From Flavobacteriaceae bacterium (GTDB lineage Bacteria > Bacteroidota > Bacteroidia > Flavobacteriales > Flavobacteriaceae): a DNA stretch of 45,294 nt. The notes under the pieces are model-generated. The model searched no databases. It had not been told where the DNA came from and saw only the letters and a program-made list of their open reading frames with translations. Both the position numbers and the translations under genes were made by a program. The stretch covers positions 1 to 45,294 of the forward strand of contig JABDMU010000060.1 of assembly GCA_013001285.1 (NCBI GenBank), written 5' to 3'. Positions 25,819-34,166 of this stretch are shown here, piece by piece (the first letter of the stretch is position 1; the number at the start of each line of letters is the position of its first letter).

Positions 25819-27045
25819 ATGGTTTTAGAAATGAAAGTGCCATCACCTGGCGAATCTATCACTGAAGTTGAAATAGCCGAATGGTTAGTTGAAGATGGTG
25901 ATTATGTTGAAAAAGATCAGGCAATAGCAGAAGTCGATAGTGATAAAGCAACCTTAGAATTGCCCGCAGAAGCAAGTGGTATTATTACGCTGAAGGCAGA
26001 CGAAGGTGATGCTGTCGCGGTAGGTGAGGTCGTTTGCTTGATCGATACAAGTGCTGAAAAGCCAGAAGGTGTTTCGGTTGAGGCTAAAGAAACTAAAACT
26101 GAAGCTAAAGCAGAAGTGACTCAATCAACATCCGAAAGCAGCAAAACAGAAAGCACTCAAACCTATGCCAGCGGAACTGCCAGTCCTGCGGCTCGTAAAA
26201 TTCTTGCTGAAAAAGGCATGGAACCCAATTCAGTTAATGGAACAGGTGTAGACGGCAGAATTACAAAAGAAGACGCTATAGATGCTGTTCCTTCCATGGG
26301 TAAGGCCATAAACACAGAAGGTAGAGGCGTTACAAGATCAAAGTTATCTATGTTGCGTCGTAAGGTAGCAGAACGATTGGTTTCAGCTAAAAACGAAACG
26401 GCGATGTTAACGACCTTCAATGAAGTTGATATGTCTCCAATATTTGAACTTAGAAAACAATACAAAGAAACCTTTAAAGAAAAACATGGTGTAAGTTTAG
26501 GCTTTATGAGTTTTTTCACCTTAGCCATTGTACGCGCACTTAAAATGTATCCAGCAGTTAACTCAATGATCGATGGTAAGGAAATGGTAAGCTATGATTT
26601 TTGTGATATAAGTATTGCGGTATCTGGCCCAAAGGGATTAATGGTTCCTGTGATTCGAAATGCTGAAAACCTTAGTTTTAAAGGCGTAGAATCTGAGGTC
26701 AAACGATTAGCGATCCGCGCAAGAGATGGACAAATTACAGTAGATGAAATGACCGGCGGGACTTTTACTATTTCAAATGGAGGTGTCTTCGGAAGTATGC
26801 TTTCAACACCAATAATTAATCCACCTCAAAGTGCAATTCTCGGAATGCACAACATAGTTGAACGCCCTGTTGCAGTGAACGGAAAGGTTGAAATTAGACC
26901 AATAATGTATGTAGCTTTATCATATGACCACCGAATTATCGATGGCAAAGAGTCGGTAGGATTTTTAGTTGCTGTAAAAGAAGCGCTTGAAAATCCAGAA
27001 GAACTGTTAATGAATAATGAAGTAAAGAAAGCATTAGAGCTATAA
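25819..27045 (+). CDS. sucB: Dihydrolipoyl succinyltransferase, E2 of 2-oxoglutarate dehydrogenase
   Basis: A 408-residue E2 that transfers succinyl from the lipoyl arm to CoA. One lipoyl domain is at 1-75 with the lipoylated Lys43 in [11 protein letters not shown]. An Ala/Glu/Thr/Lys-rich linker leads to a peripheral-subunit-binding domain ([15 protein letters not shown]... GRITKED, about 120-152). The catalytic domain ends with the active-site H-x3-DG as HRIIDG at 371-376. It lies 27 bases after the peptidase gene and is followed by a terminator, which closes the sucA-peptidase-sucB unit. The lipoamide dehydrogenase (E3) is not in the window. Confidence 0.96.
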   Translation: MVLEMKVPSPGESITEVEIAEWLVEDGDYVEKDQAIAEVDSDKATLELPAEASGIITLKADEGDAVAVGEVVCLIDTSAEKPEGVSVEAKETKTEAKAEVTQSTSESSKTESTQTYASGTASPAARKILAEKGMEPNSVNGTGVDGRITKEDAIDAVPSMGKAINTEGRGVTRSKLSMLRRKVAERLVSAKNETAMLTTFNEVDMSPIFELRKQYKETFKEKHGVSLGFMSFFTLAIVRALKMYPAVNSMIDGKEMVSYDFCDISIAVSGPKGLMVPVIRNAENLSFKGVESEVKRLAIRARDGQITVDEMTGGTFTISNGGVFGSMLSTPIINPPQSAILGMHNIVERPVAVNGKVEIRPIMYVALSYDHRIIDGKESVGFLVAVKEALENPEELLMNNEVKKALEL

Positions 27046-27064
27046 TAGAAACCATAGATATTTT

Positions 27065-27095
27065 AAAAAGCGCAATTTGAATTGCGCTTTTTTTT
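27065..27095 (+). terminator. Rho-independent terminator after sucB
   Basis: A perfect 13-bp stem (AAAAAGCGCAATT at 27065-27077 with AATTGCGCTTTTT at 27080-27092) runs into a T tract. It lies 19 bases after the sucB stop. Confidence 0.9.
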
Positions 27096-27173
27096 GTAAA
27101 CTAACTAAAGGAATTTTACCATATAATCAGAAGGATTAAATAAATAAGTATGATCTGGTTGGCCCTAAATTTT

Positions 27174-27206
27174 GAAAGCTCCAAATCATTACAACCTGGA
27201 GCTTTC
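27174..27206. terminator. Hairpin between sucB and the response regulator gene
   Basis: GAAAGCTCCA (27174-27183) pairs perfectly with TGGAGCTTTC (27197-27206) around 13 bases. Neither side has a strong T run, so termination of the minus-strand response regulator unit is plausible rather than clear. The rest of 27096-27289 holds nothing that I recognise. Confidence 0.45.
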
Positions 27207-27289
27207 TTAATTCTCCCTAAGAACTAATTAATAGCAGTATAAATATCCGAAATAATTCAATACGAATCAATACGTAATGTCACGTATTT

Positions 27290-27913
27290 TTAAAGAAAAT
27301 GGTTTTGATTCTCTTTTGCCCAAATAAGAAGGCTATTTTGTTGATGATCAAGGCTTAACTTCTTGATTATGTTGCTTCTATGTTTTTCTACGGTACGATA
27401 AGAAATAAACAATGCTTCTCCAATTTCCTTAGTAGTTAAGTTTTTAGCCACTAATGTTAAGATCTTTTTTTCGGTTACAGACAAATTATTTAAGTCAATA
27501 ATATTTTCTTTGGAAATGAAATCAACAAGATTCGGACTGAAATATGATTTTCCATTATTTATTGCCGAAAGACAACTTTCAATTTCAGCTAAGGCAAATT
27601 CTTTTAAGATATATCCATGAACATTAAGTTCTTTTGCGCGATTATACAAATTACCATCTTTCTCAAAAGTGATCAGAACAACTTTGGTTTTGACATTACT
27701 TTCTTTTAAGTTTTTAGCAACTTCAATGCCAGTCATAAAAGGCATCCTAATATCTAAAATGGCAATATCTGGATCATGTTTTAATATGAGTTTTAAGGCT
27801 TCTTTACCATCGCTGGCTCCAGCAACCACAATATGACCTTTTTCAGTAAGGAAATCTTGGAGACCTTTTAGAATAAGAGGATGATCATCAGCAATTATGA
27901 TGGACATGGCCAT
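27290..27913 (-). CDS. NarL/LuxR-type response regulator
   Basis: A 207-residue two-component regulator. The receiver domain has the acidic pair Asp9-Asp10, phospho-acceptor Asp54 in AILDIRMPF, and a conserved Thr/Lys pair in LITFEK. The C-terminal LuxR HTH is clear (LSVTEKKILTLVAKNLTTKE and ISYRTVEKHRSNIIKKL). No histidine kinase gene lies in the window, so the partner is elsewhere. It follows the retropepsin-like gene by 9 bases on the same strand, so the two may be one transcript. An ATG two codons later is an alternative start. Targets are unknown. Confidence 0.93.
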   Translation of the reverse strand: MAMSIIIADDHPLILKGLQDFLTEKGHIVVAGASDGKEALKLILKHDPDIAILDIRMPFMTGIEVAKNLKESNVKTKVVLITFEKDGNLYNRAKELNVHGYILKEFALAEIESCLSAINNGKSYFSPNLVDFISKENIIDLNNLSVTEKKILTLVAKNLTTKEIGEALFISYRTVEKHRSNIIKKLSLDHQQNSLLIWAKENQNHFL

Positions 27914-27922
27914 AAAGAGGGA

Positions 27923-28375
27923 TTATTTGATTGCAATTGGTAACTTAAGATATAAATATTTTTTTTCGTAATCAATTATTGCCTTTCCTTTTTTTAATAT
28001 ATCAGTTCCAATTATCCCGTTTACAGGTTCAACGTTTAAACTTTTTAAGCCTTCATTCACGTGAGTCAAATTAAAAAGAACTATAACGGTGCTCTTATTT
28101 GTCCATTGACCGATTTTAATTTGATTCTTCTTAGAAACCTTAGAATCCATATTAGAAGCACCAGCACCAGTTACTTTAACATCAGATGGTTCTGGTTCCA
28201 AATGAAACATAGTAAAATTAGAAGCATCGACCAGAGTGTTGGAAGCTCCGGTATCGAGAATAAATCGGCCGCGAACACCATTTATTTTGGCTTTCATCTC
28301 AAAATGATTGGTCTTGGTAAGTTTCAATTTTATTTTTGTGTAGCCATTATTGACTAAAAATTCTTTAAGTACCAT
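27923..28375 (-). CDS. Retropepsin-like aspartic protease
   Basis: A 150-residue single-domain aspartic protease of the retroviral type. The catalytic motif DTGAS is at 41-45 after the hydrophobic strand GRFIL. The later GIIGTDIL corresponds to the conserved hydrophobic-hydrophobic-Gly near the C-terminus. Such proteins act as homodimers. There is no signal peptide, so it is probably cytoplasmic. It lies directly upstream of the response regulator gene and is divergent from tatD. Its substrate is not known. Confidence 0.88.
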   Translation of the reverse strand: MVLKEFLVNNGYTKIKLKLTKTNHFEMKAKINGVRGRFILDTGASNTLVDASNFTMFHLEPEPSDVKVTGAGASNMDSKVSKKNQIKIGQWTNKSTVIVLFNLTHVNEGLKSLNVEPVNGIIGTDILKKGKAIIDYEKKYLYLKLPIAIK

Positions 28376-28433
28376 TAAATTTGTTTAATCATTAAAATTA
28401 CTCTTTTTCAAAAGAAAGTTAAGTATCAAATCT

Positions 28434-28441
28434 TACTTTTG
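28434..28441 (+). promoter_or_regulatory. -7 element of tatD
   Basis: TACTTTTG matches TAnnTTTG exactly and ends four bases before the tatD ATG at 28446. The mRNA would therefore be leaderless. A -33 TTTG at the usual spacing is not evident. Confidence 0.5.
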
Positions 28442-28445
28442 CGCT

Positions 28446-29213
28446 ATGATAATAACGGATACCCATACTCATTTATACAGTGAAGCATTTGATGATGACA
28501 GAGATGCCATGATGGATCGTGCGTTTTCGGCAGGTGTTAAGCGATTTTTTATTCCAGCCATTGACTCATCATATTCAAAGGCCATGTTTGATTTAGAAGA
28601 GCGCTATCCAGATAATGTACATTTAATGATGGGGCTCCATCCAACACATGTCAAGGAAGATTACAAAGAAGAATTAAAGCATGTTGAAACCTGGTTAAAG
28701 AAAAGATCATTTGTAGGCATCGGAGAAATAGGTATCGATCTGTATTGGGATAAAAGCACCTTATCTGCCCAACAGGCTGCGTTTAGGTATCAGATTGGTC
28801 TGGCCAAAGAGTATAAATTGCCTATTGTGATTCACTGCCGGGAGGCATTTCAGGAAATATTTGACCTGTTAGAGGATGAAAAAAGCGATGACCTCTTTGG
28901 GATTTTTCATTGTTTTACAGGAACAATTGAAGATGCTCATAGGGCGATTTCTTATAATATGAAATTAGGAATTGGAGGTGTAGTTACTTTCAAAAATGGG
29001 AAGATTGATAAATTTTTAGATCAGATAGACCTCGAACATATTGTGTTAGAAACCGATGCGCCATATTTGGCACCCGCGCCTTATCGTGGCAAACGCAATG
29101 AAAGTGGATATATAAAATATGTGATTCAAAAGGTTGCAGAAATTTATAAATTGCCTGTGGAAAAAATCGCAGAAGTCACAACTAAGAACTCTAAAGACGT
29201 TTTTAAAATATAA
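28446..29213 (+). CDS. tatD: TatD-family metal-dependent DNase
   Basis: A 255-residue TIM-barrel hydrolase with two metal ions. Ligands are visible as HTH at 7-9 (DTHTHLYSE), Glu in GEIGIDLYW, His in VIHCREAF, His in IFHCFTG, and Asp in LETDAPYLAP. TatD proteins have 3'-5' exonuclease activity and take part in DNA repair or RNA turnover. The family length is about 260. The gene stops three bases before the start of the asparaginase gene, so the two are co-transcribed. Confidence 0.94.
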   Translation: MIITDTHTHLYSEAFDDDRDAMMDRAFSAGVKRFFIPAIDSSYSKAMFDLEERYPDNVHLMMGLHPTHVKEDYKEELKHVETWLKKRSFVGIGEIGIDLYWDKSTLSAQQAAFRYQIGLAKEYKLPIVIHCREAFQEIFDLLEDEKSDDLFGIFHCFTGTIEDAHRAISYNMKLGIGGVVTFKNGKIDKFLDQIDLEHIVLETDAPYLAPAPYRGKRNESGYIKYVIQKVAEIYKLPVEKIAEVTTKNSKDVFKI

Positions 29214-29216
29214 TAC

Positions 29217-30242
29217 ATGCATACACCCTACATACTTATTATATATACAGGAGGAACTATTGGGATGATCAAAAACCCCAAATCAGGTGTATTAAAAGCT
29301 TTCAATTTTAAAAATTTACTCAATAAAATTCCTGAGCTTCAACTTCTCGAATGTAAAATAACAACAACCTCACTAAAGAAGCCCATTGATTCATCTAATA
29401 CAAATCCTAAAACGTGGATAGAAATTGCTGAGGTCATCGAGAAAGGATATGATAAGTATGATGGTTTTGTTGTCTTGCACGGAAGCGACACGATGAGCTA
29501 TACAGCTTCGGCTCTAAGTTTTATGTTGGAGAATTTGGCAAAGCCCGTCGTGTTAACCGGTTCGCAGTTGCCAATTGGAGATTTGCGTACTGATGCAAAA
29601 GAAAATTTAATCACGTCAATACAAGTGGCCTCTCTTCAAAAAAACAACAAACCATATATAAAAGAAGTTTGCCTTTATTTTGAATACAAACTTTACAGAG
29701 GCAATCGCACAACAAAGATCAATGCTGAGCATTTTGAAGCCTTTGCTTCCTTAAACTATCCTGAGCTGGCAGAATCGGGTGTTCACTTAAAGGTGAACGA
29801 TGATCAGTTATATCGACCTAATACGCGTCGAAAATTAAAAGTTCATAAAAAAATGAATAGCAATATTGCTCTGGTTAAATTATTTCCGGGTATTACTAAG
29901 GAAGTTTTAACGGCAACATTCTCTGCTTCAAATTTAAAGGGCGTTATTCTAGAAACCTATGGTGCTGGAAATTGCTCAACCGAAAAGTGGTTTATCAACT
30001 TATTAAAAGAGACTCTTGGTAAAGGCATACCAATTGTAAATGTGACTCAATGCTCTGGAGGAAGTGTTAGTATGGGATTGTATGAAACAAGCACTCAGTT
30101 AAAAAAGATTGGAATTATTTCAGGAAGAGACATCACAACAGAAGCCGCAGTTGCTAAATTGATGTATTTGTTGCAATCTCAATTAAGTCAGATCGAATTT
30201 AAGAATGCCTTTGAAACTTCACTTCGAGGTGAGCTCTCTTAA
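29217..30242 (+). CDS. ansA: L-asparaginase, type I (cytoplasmic)
   Basis: A 341-residue asparaginase that hydrolyses asparagine to aspartate and ammonia. The first catalytic motif is YTGGTIGM with Thr14 as the nucleophile. The second is VVLHGSDTMSYTA at about 86-98, holding the Thr/Asp pair. ETYGAGNC and GGSVSMGLYE are in the C-terminal domain. It has no signal peptide, which marks the cytoplasmic type I form. It follows tatD by three bases. It ends 59 bases before tRNA-Ser with no clear hairpin between. Confidence 0.94.
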   Translation: MHTPYILIIYTGGTIGMIKNPKSGVLKAFNFKNLLNKIPELQLLECKITTTSLKKPIDSSNTNPKTWIEIAEVIEKGYDKYDGFVVLHGSDTMSYTASALSFMLENLAKPVVLTGSQLPIGDLRTDAKENLITSIQVASLQKNNKPYIKEVCLYFEYKLYRGNRTTKINAEHFEAFASLNYPELAESGVHLKVNDDQLYRPNTRRKLKVHKKMNSNIALVKLFPGITKEVLTATFSASNLKGVILETYGAGNCSTEKWFINLLKETLGKGIPIVNVTQCSGGSVSMGLYETSTQLKKIGIISGRDITTEAAVAKLMYLLQSQLSQIEFKNAFETSLRGELS

Positions 30243-30301
30243 AATTTACAATGTAATTTTTATCATTTAAACTATTTTTTGTTATTATAGCTTCTTATTT
30301 T

Positions 30302-30389
30302 AGAGAGGTGGCCGAGTGGTCGAAGGCGCACGCCTGGAAAGTGTGTATACGCCAAAAGCGTATCGAGGGTTCGAATCCCTTCCTCTCTG
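30302..30389 (+). tRNA. tRNA-Ser (anticodon GGA)
   Basis: An 88-base class II tRNA. The acceptor stem AGAGAGG (30302-30308) pairs with CCTCTCT (30382-30388), with G as discriminator and no encoded CCA. The D-arm is GCCGAGTGGTCGAAGGC. The anticodon stem CACGC/GTGTG encloses the loop CTGGAAA with anticodon GGA at 30336-30338. A long variable arm (ATACGC with GCGTAT) is typical of serine tRNAs. The T-arm is GAGGG-TTCGAAT-CCCTT. It decodes UCU and UCC. Confidence 0.97.
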
Positions 30390-30463
30390 CTATATTTTTA
30401 TTTTTTAATTGCATTTTTTTTATATCTTTAACGCTTAAACTAATAAAATTAAGATCACGAACA

Positions 30464-31243
30464 ATGAAAAGATTATTTTCAATTTTAGCCATAGCTTCCT
30501 TTATGGCATTCGGAACAGCAAATGCATATAATAATGCGAACACTAATTTATTTACCAATACAATAGTTAGTGCAACTCAAGATGAGGCTGCAAGTGACGC
30601 AGCTGAAGAAGACTTGAATTTTCATCAAGAATTAAAAAAACGATTTATTGAGGGTGGACCTGGATTCATGGGCATAGTATTATTATGTTTGATTCTTGGA
30701 CTAGCTATCGCAATTGAAAGAATTATCTTTTTAAATCTTTCTACCACAAATTCTAAAAAGTTAACTCAAGATGTTGAGGATGCGCTTTCATCTGGTGGTA
30801 TTGAAGCTGCTAAGGAAGTTTGTAGAAATACAAAAGGTCCAGTTGCTTCTATATTCTATCAAGGATTAGATCGTGCCAACGAAGACATTGAAGCTGCGGA
30901 AAAGGCAGTTGTTGCTTATGGTGGTGTTCAAATGGGACAGTTAGAGAAAAACGTTTCATGGATATCTTTATTTATCGCCCTGGCTCCAATGCTAGGATTC
31001 ATGGGAACGGTAATAGGTATGATTCAAGCATTCGATAAGATTGAAGCTGCCGGAGATATGCAACCATCACTTGTTGCAGGTGGTATTAAGGTAGCACTTT
31101 TAACAACGGTATTCGGACTTATTGTTGCGATCATCCTACAAATATTCTACAATTATATTATTGCAAAAATTGATAGTATCGTAAATGATATGGAAGATTC
31201 ATCGATTTCGTTGATGGACCTTTTAGTAAAGCATAAGAAATAA
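30464..31243 (+). CDS. exbB: ExbB/TolQ-type proton channel subunit
   Basis: A 259-residue MotA/TolQ/ExbB-family protein which, with ExbD, uses the proton gradient to energise TonB, and so receptors like those at the start of the window. The ATG at 30464 opens onto a signal-like N-terminus (MKRLFSILAIASFMAFGTANA). An upstream extension of the frame runs through the tRNA and is not real. TM segments are near 70-90, 160-180 and 205-225, with the conserved LAPMLGFMGTVIGMIQAF and LLTTVFGLIVAI. A four-gene operon follows with gaps of 16, 4 and 23 bases. Confidence 0.94.
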   Translation: MKRLFSILAIASFMAFGTANAYNNANTNLFTNTIVSATQDEAASDAAEEDLNFHQELKKRFIEGGPGFMGIVLLCLILGLAIAIERIIFLNLSTTNSKKLTQDVEDALSSGGIEAAKEVCRNTKGPVASIFYQGLDRANEDIEAAEKAVVAYGGVQMGQLEKNVSWISLFIALAPMLGFMGTVIGMIQAFDKIEAAGDMQPSLVAGGIKVALLTTVFGLIVAIILQIFYNYIIAKIDSIVNDMEDSSISLMDLLVKHKK

Positions 31244-31259
31244 TTTAAAGCTAAAAAAT

Positions 31260-31673
31260 ATGGGTTTACATAAAATAATTAAAATTATAGCTCTGATTTT
31301 AGCCTTGGCTGGCATCGTTTTTGCGGCTATGTTAGCAAGTGGAAATGAAGGACAAATAAGCAATATGCTTGTTGTGGCTTACGTTATATTAGCGCTAGTA
31401 TTGGTGTTCGTACTTTTCTTTACTTTAAAGAATTTAATTACGCATCCTGACGCTCTTAAAAGTACCTTGATGGGTGTAGGCGCCTTCGCAGCAGTTGCAT
31501 TAATTTGCTACTTTGTATTGGCAAATGGCGTTGAAACACCATTAAGAGATGGGAAAATGCTTTCAGCTACTGGCTCTAAATTAGTAGGCGCTGGACTATA
31601 CATGTTTTACGCTTTAGCACTTATTGCTAGTGGAACTATGTTACTTTCAGGAATTAAAAAAATGATGAAATAA
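31260..31673 (+). CDS. Small four-segment membrane protein in the exb operon
   Basis: A 137-residue protein made up almost wholly of four hydrophobic segments (about 8-24, 36-56, 70-88 and 106-132). It has no recognised domain or catalytic motif. It sits between exbB and the first exbD, 16 bases after the former and 4 before the latter, so it is certainly co-expressed with them. It could be an accessory subunit or a stabiliser of the ExbB-ExbD complex, but nothing in the sequence proves this. Confidence 0.85.
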   Translation: MGLHKIIKIIALILALAGIVFAAMLASGNEGQISNMLVVAYVILALVLVFVLFFTLKNLITHPDALKSTLMGVGAFAAVALICYFVLANGVETPLRDGKMLSATGSKLVGAGLYMFYALALIASGTMLLSGIKKMMK

Positions 31674-31677
31674 TATT

Positions 31678-32283
31678 ATGGCGAAAAGAGCAGCACCAGA
31701 AGTAAATGCCGGCTCAATGGCAGACATTGCATTTTTACTATTGATATTTTTCTTAGTGACGACAACCATTGAAAAGGATTCAGGGATCAACCGGAAACTA
31801 CCTCCAATGGAAGAATCGGATGAAGATGTTATCATCAAGCAAAAAAATATTTTTACAGTTTTGCTAAATGGTAAAGATCAATTGTTAGTTGAAGATGAGC
31901 TAATGGAAGTTAAAAATCTTAGAGCTGCCGCTGTCGAGTTTCTTGATAATGGTGGTGACGGGACTTGCGATTACTGTAAAGGAAAGCGAAATCCGAGTTC
32001 ATCAGACAATCCTGATAAGGCAATTATCTCATTGAAAAACGAACGTGAGACCTCTTATGCAGCTTACATTTCGGTTCAAAATGAATTGGTGGCCGCATAT
32101 AATGTGTTACGTAATAGACGTGCTTTGGAAATTGGCCCTCAAAAGGGATTTAGAGATATGAATTTTGTTGAAATGCAAAACAATTACAAAGACGTAAGAT
32201 ATACTGGAAATAAAGAAAAGTTGAAGGAAGTCATTGACCAGATTAAACTGGAGTTTCCTCAAAAATTATCCGAGGTACAATAG
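31678..32283 (+). CDS. exbD: ExbD-type protein 1, with periplasmic CxxC
   Basis: A 201-residue ExbD/TolR-family protein with a single N-terminal TM segment (about 15-31) containing the proton-path Asp16 in GSMADIAFLL. The periplasmic part is longer than the roughly 140-residue classic ExbD. It includes a Gly/Asp/Cys loop TCDYCKGKRNPSSSDN with Cys97 and Cys100, which could bind a metal or form a disulfide. The fold resumes with AYISVQNELVAAYNVLRNR. It is the third gene of the exb operon and works with ExbB and a second ExbD. Confidence 0.92.
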   Translation: MAKRAAPEVNAGSMADIAFLLLIFFLVTTTIEKDSGINRKLPPMEESDEDVIIKQKNIFTVLLNGKDQLLVEDELMEVKNLRAAAVEFLDNGGDGTCDYCKGKRNPSSSDNPDKAIISLKNERETSYAAYISVQNELVAAYNVLRNRRALEIGPQKGFRDMNFVEMQNNYKDVRYTGNKEKLKEVIDQIKLEFPQKLSEVQ

Positions 32284-32306
32284 GACCTAATAAAAAACAA
32301 AACTAA

Positions 32307-32786
32307 ATGTCTAGATTTAATAAGAAAAAGGGTAGTGAAGTTCCAGCTGTAAATACAGCTTCTCTGCCAGATATTGTTTTTATGTTACTATTCTTTTTTA
32401 TGGTAGCTACTGTAATGCGTGAGAATACTTTAAAAATTCAAAACCAATTACCAGTTGCTGATCAGGTCGAAAAACTTGATAAAAAGAATCCTATTAGTTA
32501 TATCTATGCTGGGAAACCGAGCCAAGGATATGAACAATATGGTACCGAGGCCAGAATTCAGCTCAATGATAAATTTGCAGATGTCAATGAGATTGCAGCG
32601 TTTATTTATTCAGAACGTGAAGCATTAAGAGAAGAATTAATTCCTTTTTTAACGGTAGCCCTTAAGGTTGATAAAAAAGCGAATATGGGAATTGTTGGTG
32701 ATATAAAACAAGAATTACGTAAAGTGAACGCCTTGAAAATAAATTATACGACTGGCGTTGGAGATGCATTATCAAATCTTGATTAA
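32307..32786 (+). CDS. exbD: ExbD-type protein 2
   Basis: A 159-residue ExbD/TolR-family protein. The single TM segment (about 20-37) contains Asp22 in TASLPDIVFMLLFFFMV, the proton-carrying residue. The periplasmic domain ends with the typical ALKVDKKANMGIVGDIKQEL. Two unlike ExbD proteins next to one ExbB is common in Bacteroidota. It starts 23 bases after the first exbD and is followed by a terminator. Confidence 0.93.
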   Translation: MSRFNKKKGSEVPAVNTASLPDIVFMLLFFFMVATVMRENTLKIQNQLPVADQVEKLDKKNPISYIYAGKPSQGYEQYGTEARIQLNDKFADVNEIAAFIYSEREALREELIPFLTVALKVDKKANMGIVGDIKQELRKVNALKINYTTGVGDALSNLD

Positions 32787-32813
32787 AAAACAAAAACAAC
32801 AGTTATAATATAT

Positions 32814-32845
32814 AAAGGTATTCTTATTGTAGAATGCCTTTTTTT
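32814..32845 (+). terminator. Terminator after the exb operon
   Basis: AAAGGTATTCT (32814-32824) pairs with AGAATGCCTTT (32831-32841), with one G-T pair, and continues into a T run. It ends about 15 bases before the next gene, so that gene may be read by read-through or from a promoter overlapping the hairpin. Confidence 0.8.
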
Positions 32846-32860
32846 GTAGATTCAATTCTG

Positions 32861-33565
32861 ATGAGAAAAGTTATTTTCATTTTTAGTTTGTTTCTTTTAG
32901 GCCAAACATTGTTATTTGGGCAGGAGGAAGTCGAAGTCAGCGAAGAGGAGATCACTGAGGATCTCAATTATCGTGAGGATCAATTCTATGTAGGTGTCAC
33001 TTATTATTTATTACGAAGAATGCCAACCGATATGTCTCAAAATGGATTTTCAAGTAGTTTTCAGATAGGGTTTATCAGAGATTTGCCACTTAATGAAGCA
33101 CGAGATTTTTCAATTGGAATAGGGATGGGGTATTCGGCGAATTCTGTTAATCAAAATCTACAATTTGATGAAGAAAATGGTGAAATCAGCTATAGTATTG
33201 TTGAAAATGGGTCTTTTAGTAAGAACAAGTTTGCGCGACATCTCATCGAAATACCTATTGAATTTAGATGGCGAACATCAACTCCAAAAGTGTATAAGTT
33301 CTGGCGAATTTATCCCGGAATCAAGTTTGGCTATGTGTTTGCATCTTCAGTTAAATTTAAAGGAGAACCCAAAAACTATAAGATTAGAGGCATTGATGAC
33401 TTCAATAAAGTACAATACGGGATTACCTTAACTGCAGGGTATGATAAATTCAATGCGCATGTTTATTATGCACTAAATTCAATTTTTAAAGATGGCGCAG
33501 AATTAAATGGAGAGACCTTGAATATTTCTGTTGTCAAGATCGGACTCATGCTTTACATTTTATAA
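32861..33565 (+). CDS. PorT-like outer-membrane beta-barrel protein
   Basis: A 234-residue secreted barrel protein. The ATG at 32861 begins a signal peptide (MRKVIFIFSLFLLGQTLLFGQ), while an in-frame ATG nine codons upstream lies in the terminator. Amphipathic strands follow (QFYVGVTYYLLRRM, LIEIPIEFRWRTSTPKVYK, YPGIKFGYVF, YGITLTAGYDKF), ending in KIGLMLYIL. The pattern IEIPIEFRWR with YKFWRIYPG resembles the PorT family, some members of which serve the type IX secretion system, but that role is not shown here. It overlaps the convergent gene by 6 bases. Confidence 0.82.
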   Translation: MRKVIFIFSLFLLGQTLLFGQEEVEVSEEEITEDLNYREDQFYVGVTYYLLRRMPTDMSQNGFSSSFQIGFIRDLPLNEARDFSIGIGMGYSANSVNQNLQFDEENGEISYSIVENGSFSKNKFARHLIEIPIEFRWRTSTPKVYKFWRIYPGIKFGYVFASSVKFKGEPKNYKIRGIDDFNKVQYGITLTAGYDKFNAHVYYALNSIFKDGAELNGETLNISVVKIGLMLYIL

Positions 33566-34165
33566 CCAGTAATTTAAAATTACCAATTGAGGAAGTAGGC
33601 CAATAAAAAAGCCTATCACTATCTCGATGGCCGAATGTGCACGAAGATGTAATCTTGAGCTTGCTACTGCACCTGCGATGATAAAAATCAAAGCTATTGA
33701 GCCAATTATATTTATATTAAAGTGTATTCCTAAGGCAATAAAAAACATCAATACACCACCTATAGCCATCATATGAATACTCGCCTTAATTTTTAGCAAC
33801 GCAAGAATCAAACATGAAATAGTTGATCCTAAAATGCCTACCATAAAATAATAAGGTTCAATAAGTTCATTGCTAGGAAATACCCGATTCATAATTAAAA
33901 TAATGATGAATATAAAGATGATAAGTGGTATGACACGCTCTCGAGCAGTTTCGAGATGCATTGATTTTATCCTTTTCATTGTTTTTAACAGGAAAAACAT
34001 TAAAATTGGAAGAATAACAGATAAGAGAAATAGGGCTAAAATTTTGGCTTTAATAATTGGTGGTGGAATAAATCGAGGGGCTTTTGAGAAATAAAAAAGG
34101 ACACCAATTAATGGCATGAACAAAGGATGGAAAATGTAAGATATACTTTTAAGAAGTTGGTTCAC
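33560..34165 (-). CDS. PAP2-like integral membrane protein
   Basis: A 201-residue protein with about six hydrophobic segments. The C-terminal part has a PAP2-like set: SIHMMAIGG (compare motif 2, with its His), and SRLHLRAHSAIE (compare motif 3, SRxxxxxHxxxD, here with Glu for Asp). The family comprises lipid and isoprenoid phosphatases. The altered motif makes activity uncertain. It starts one base after the rpoN stop on the same strand, so it is co-transcribed. Its stop codon and that of the convergent gene both lie in the palindrome TTATAA. Confidence 0.75.
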   Translation of the reverse strand: MNQLLKSISYIFHPLFMPLIGVLFYFSKAPRFIPPPIIKAKILALFLLSVILPILMFFLLKTMKRIKSMHLETARERVIPLIIFIFIIILIMNRVFPSNELIEPYYFMVGILGSTISCLILALLKIKASIHMMAIGGVLMFFIALGIHFNINIIGSIALIFIIAGAVASSRLHLRAHSAIEIVIGFFIGLLPQLVILNYWL

Positions 34166-34166
34166 A

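Noticed and set aside
30308-30463. In-frame upstream extension of exbB through the tRNA-Ser gene
   Set aside because: The extension overlaps the tRNA on the same strand and has no secretion signal. The ATG at 30464 begins a normal signal-like N-terminus.
30243-30463. tRNA-Ser as an integration site of a mobile element
   Set aside because: There is no integrase, no repeat of the tRNA 3' end and no foreign-looking genes on either side.
32834-32860. Upstream ATG for the PorT-like gene
   Set aside because: It lies in the hairpin and T run of the exb terminator and would put extra residues before a well-formed signal peptide.
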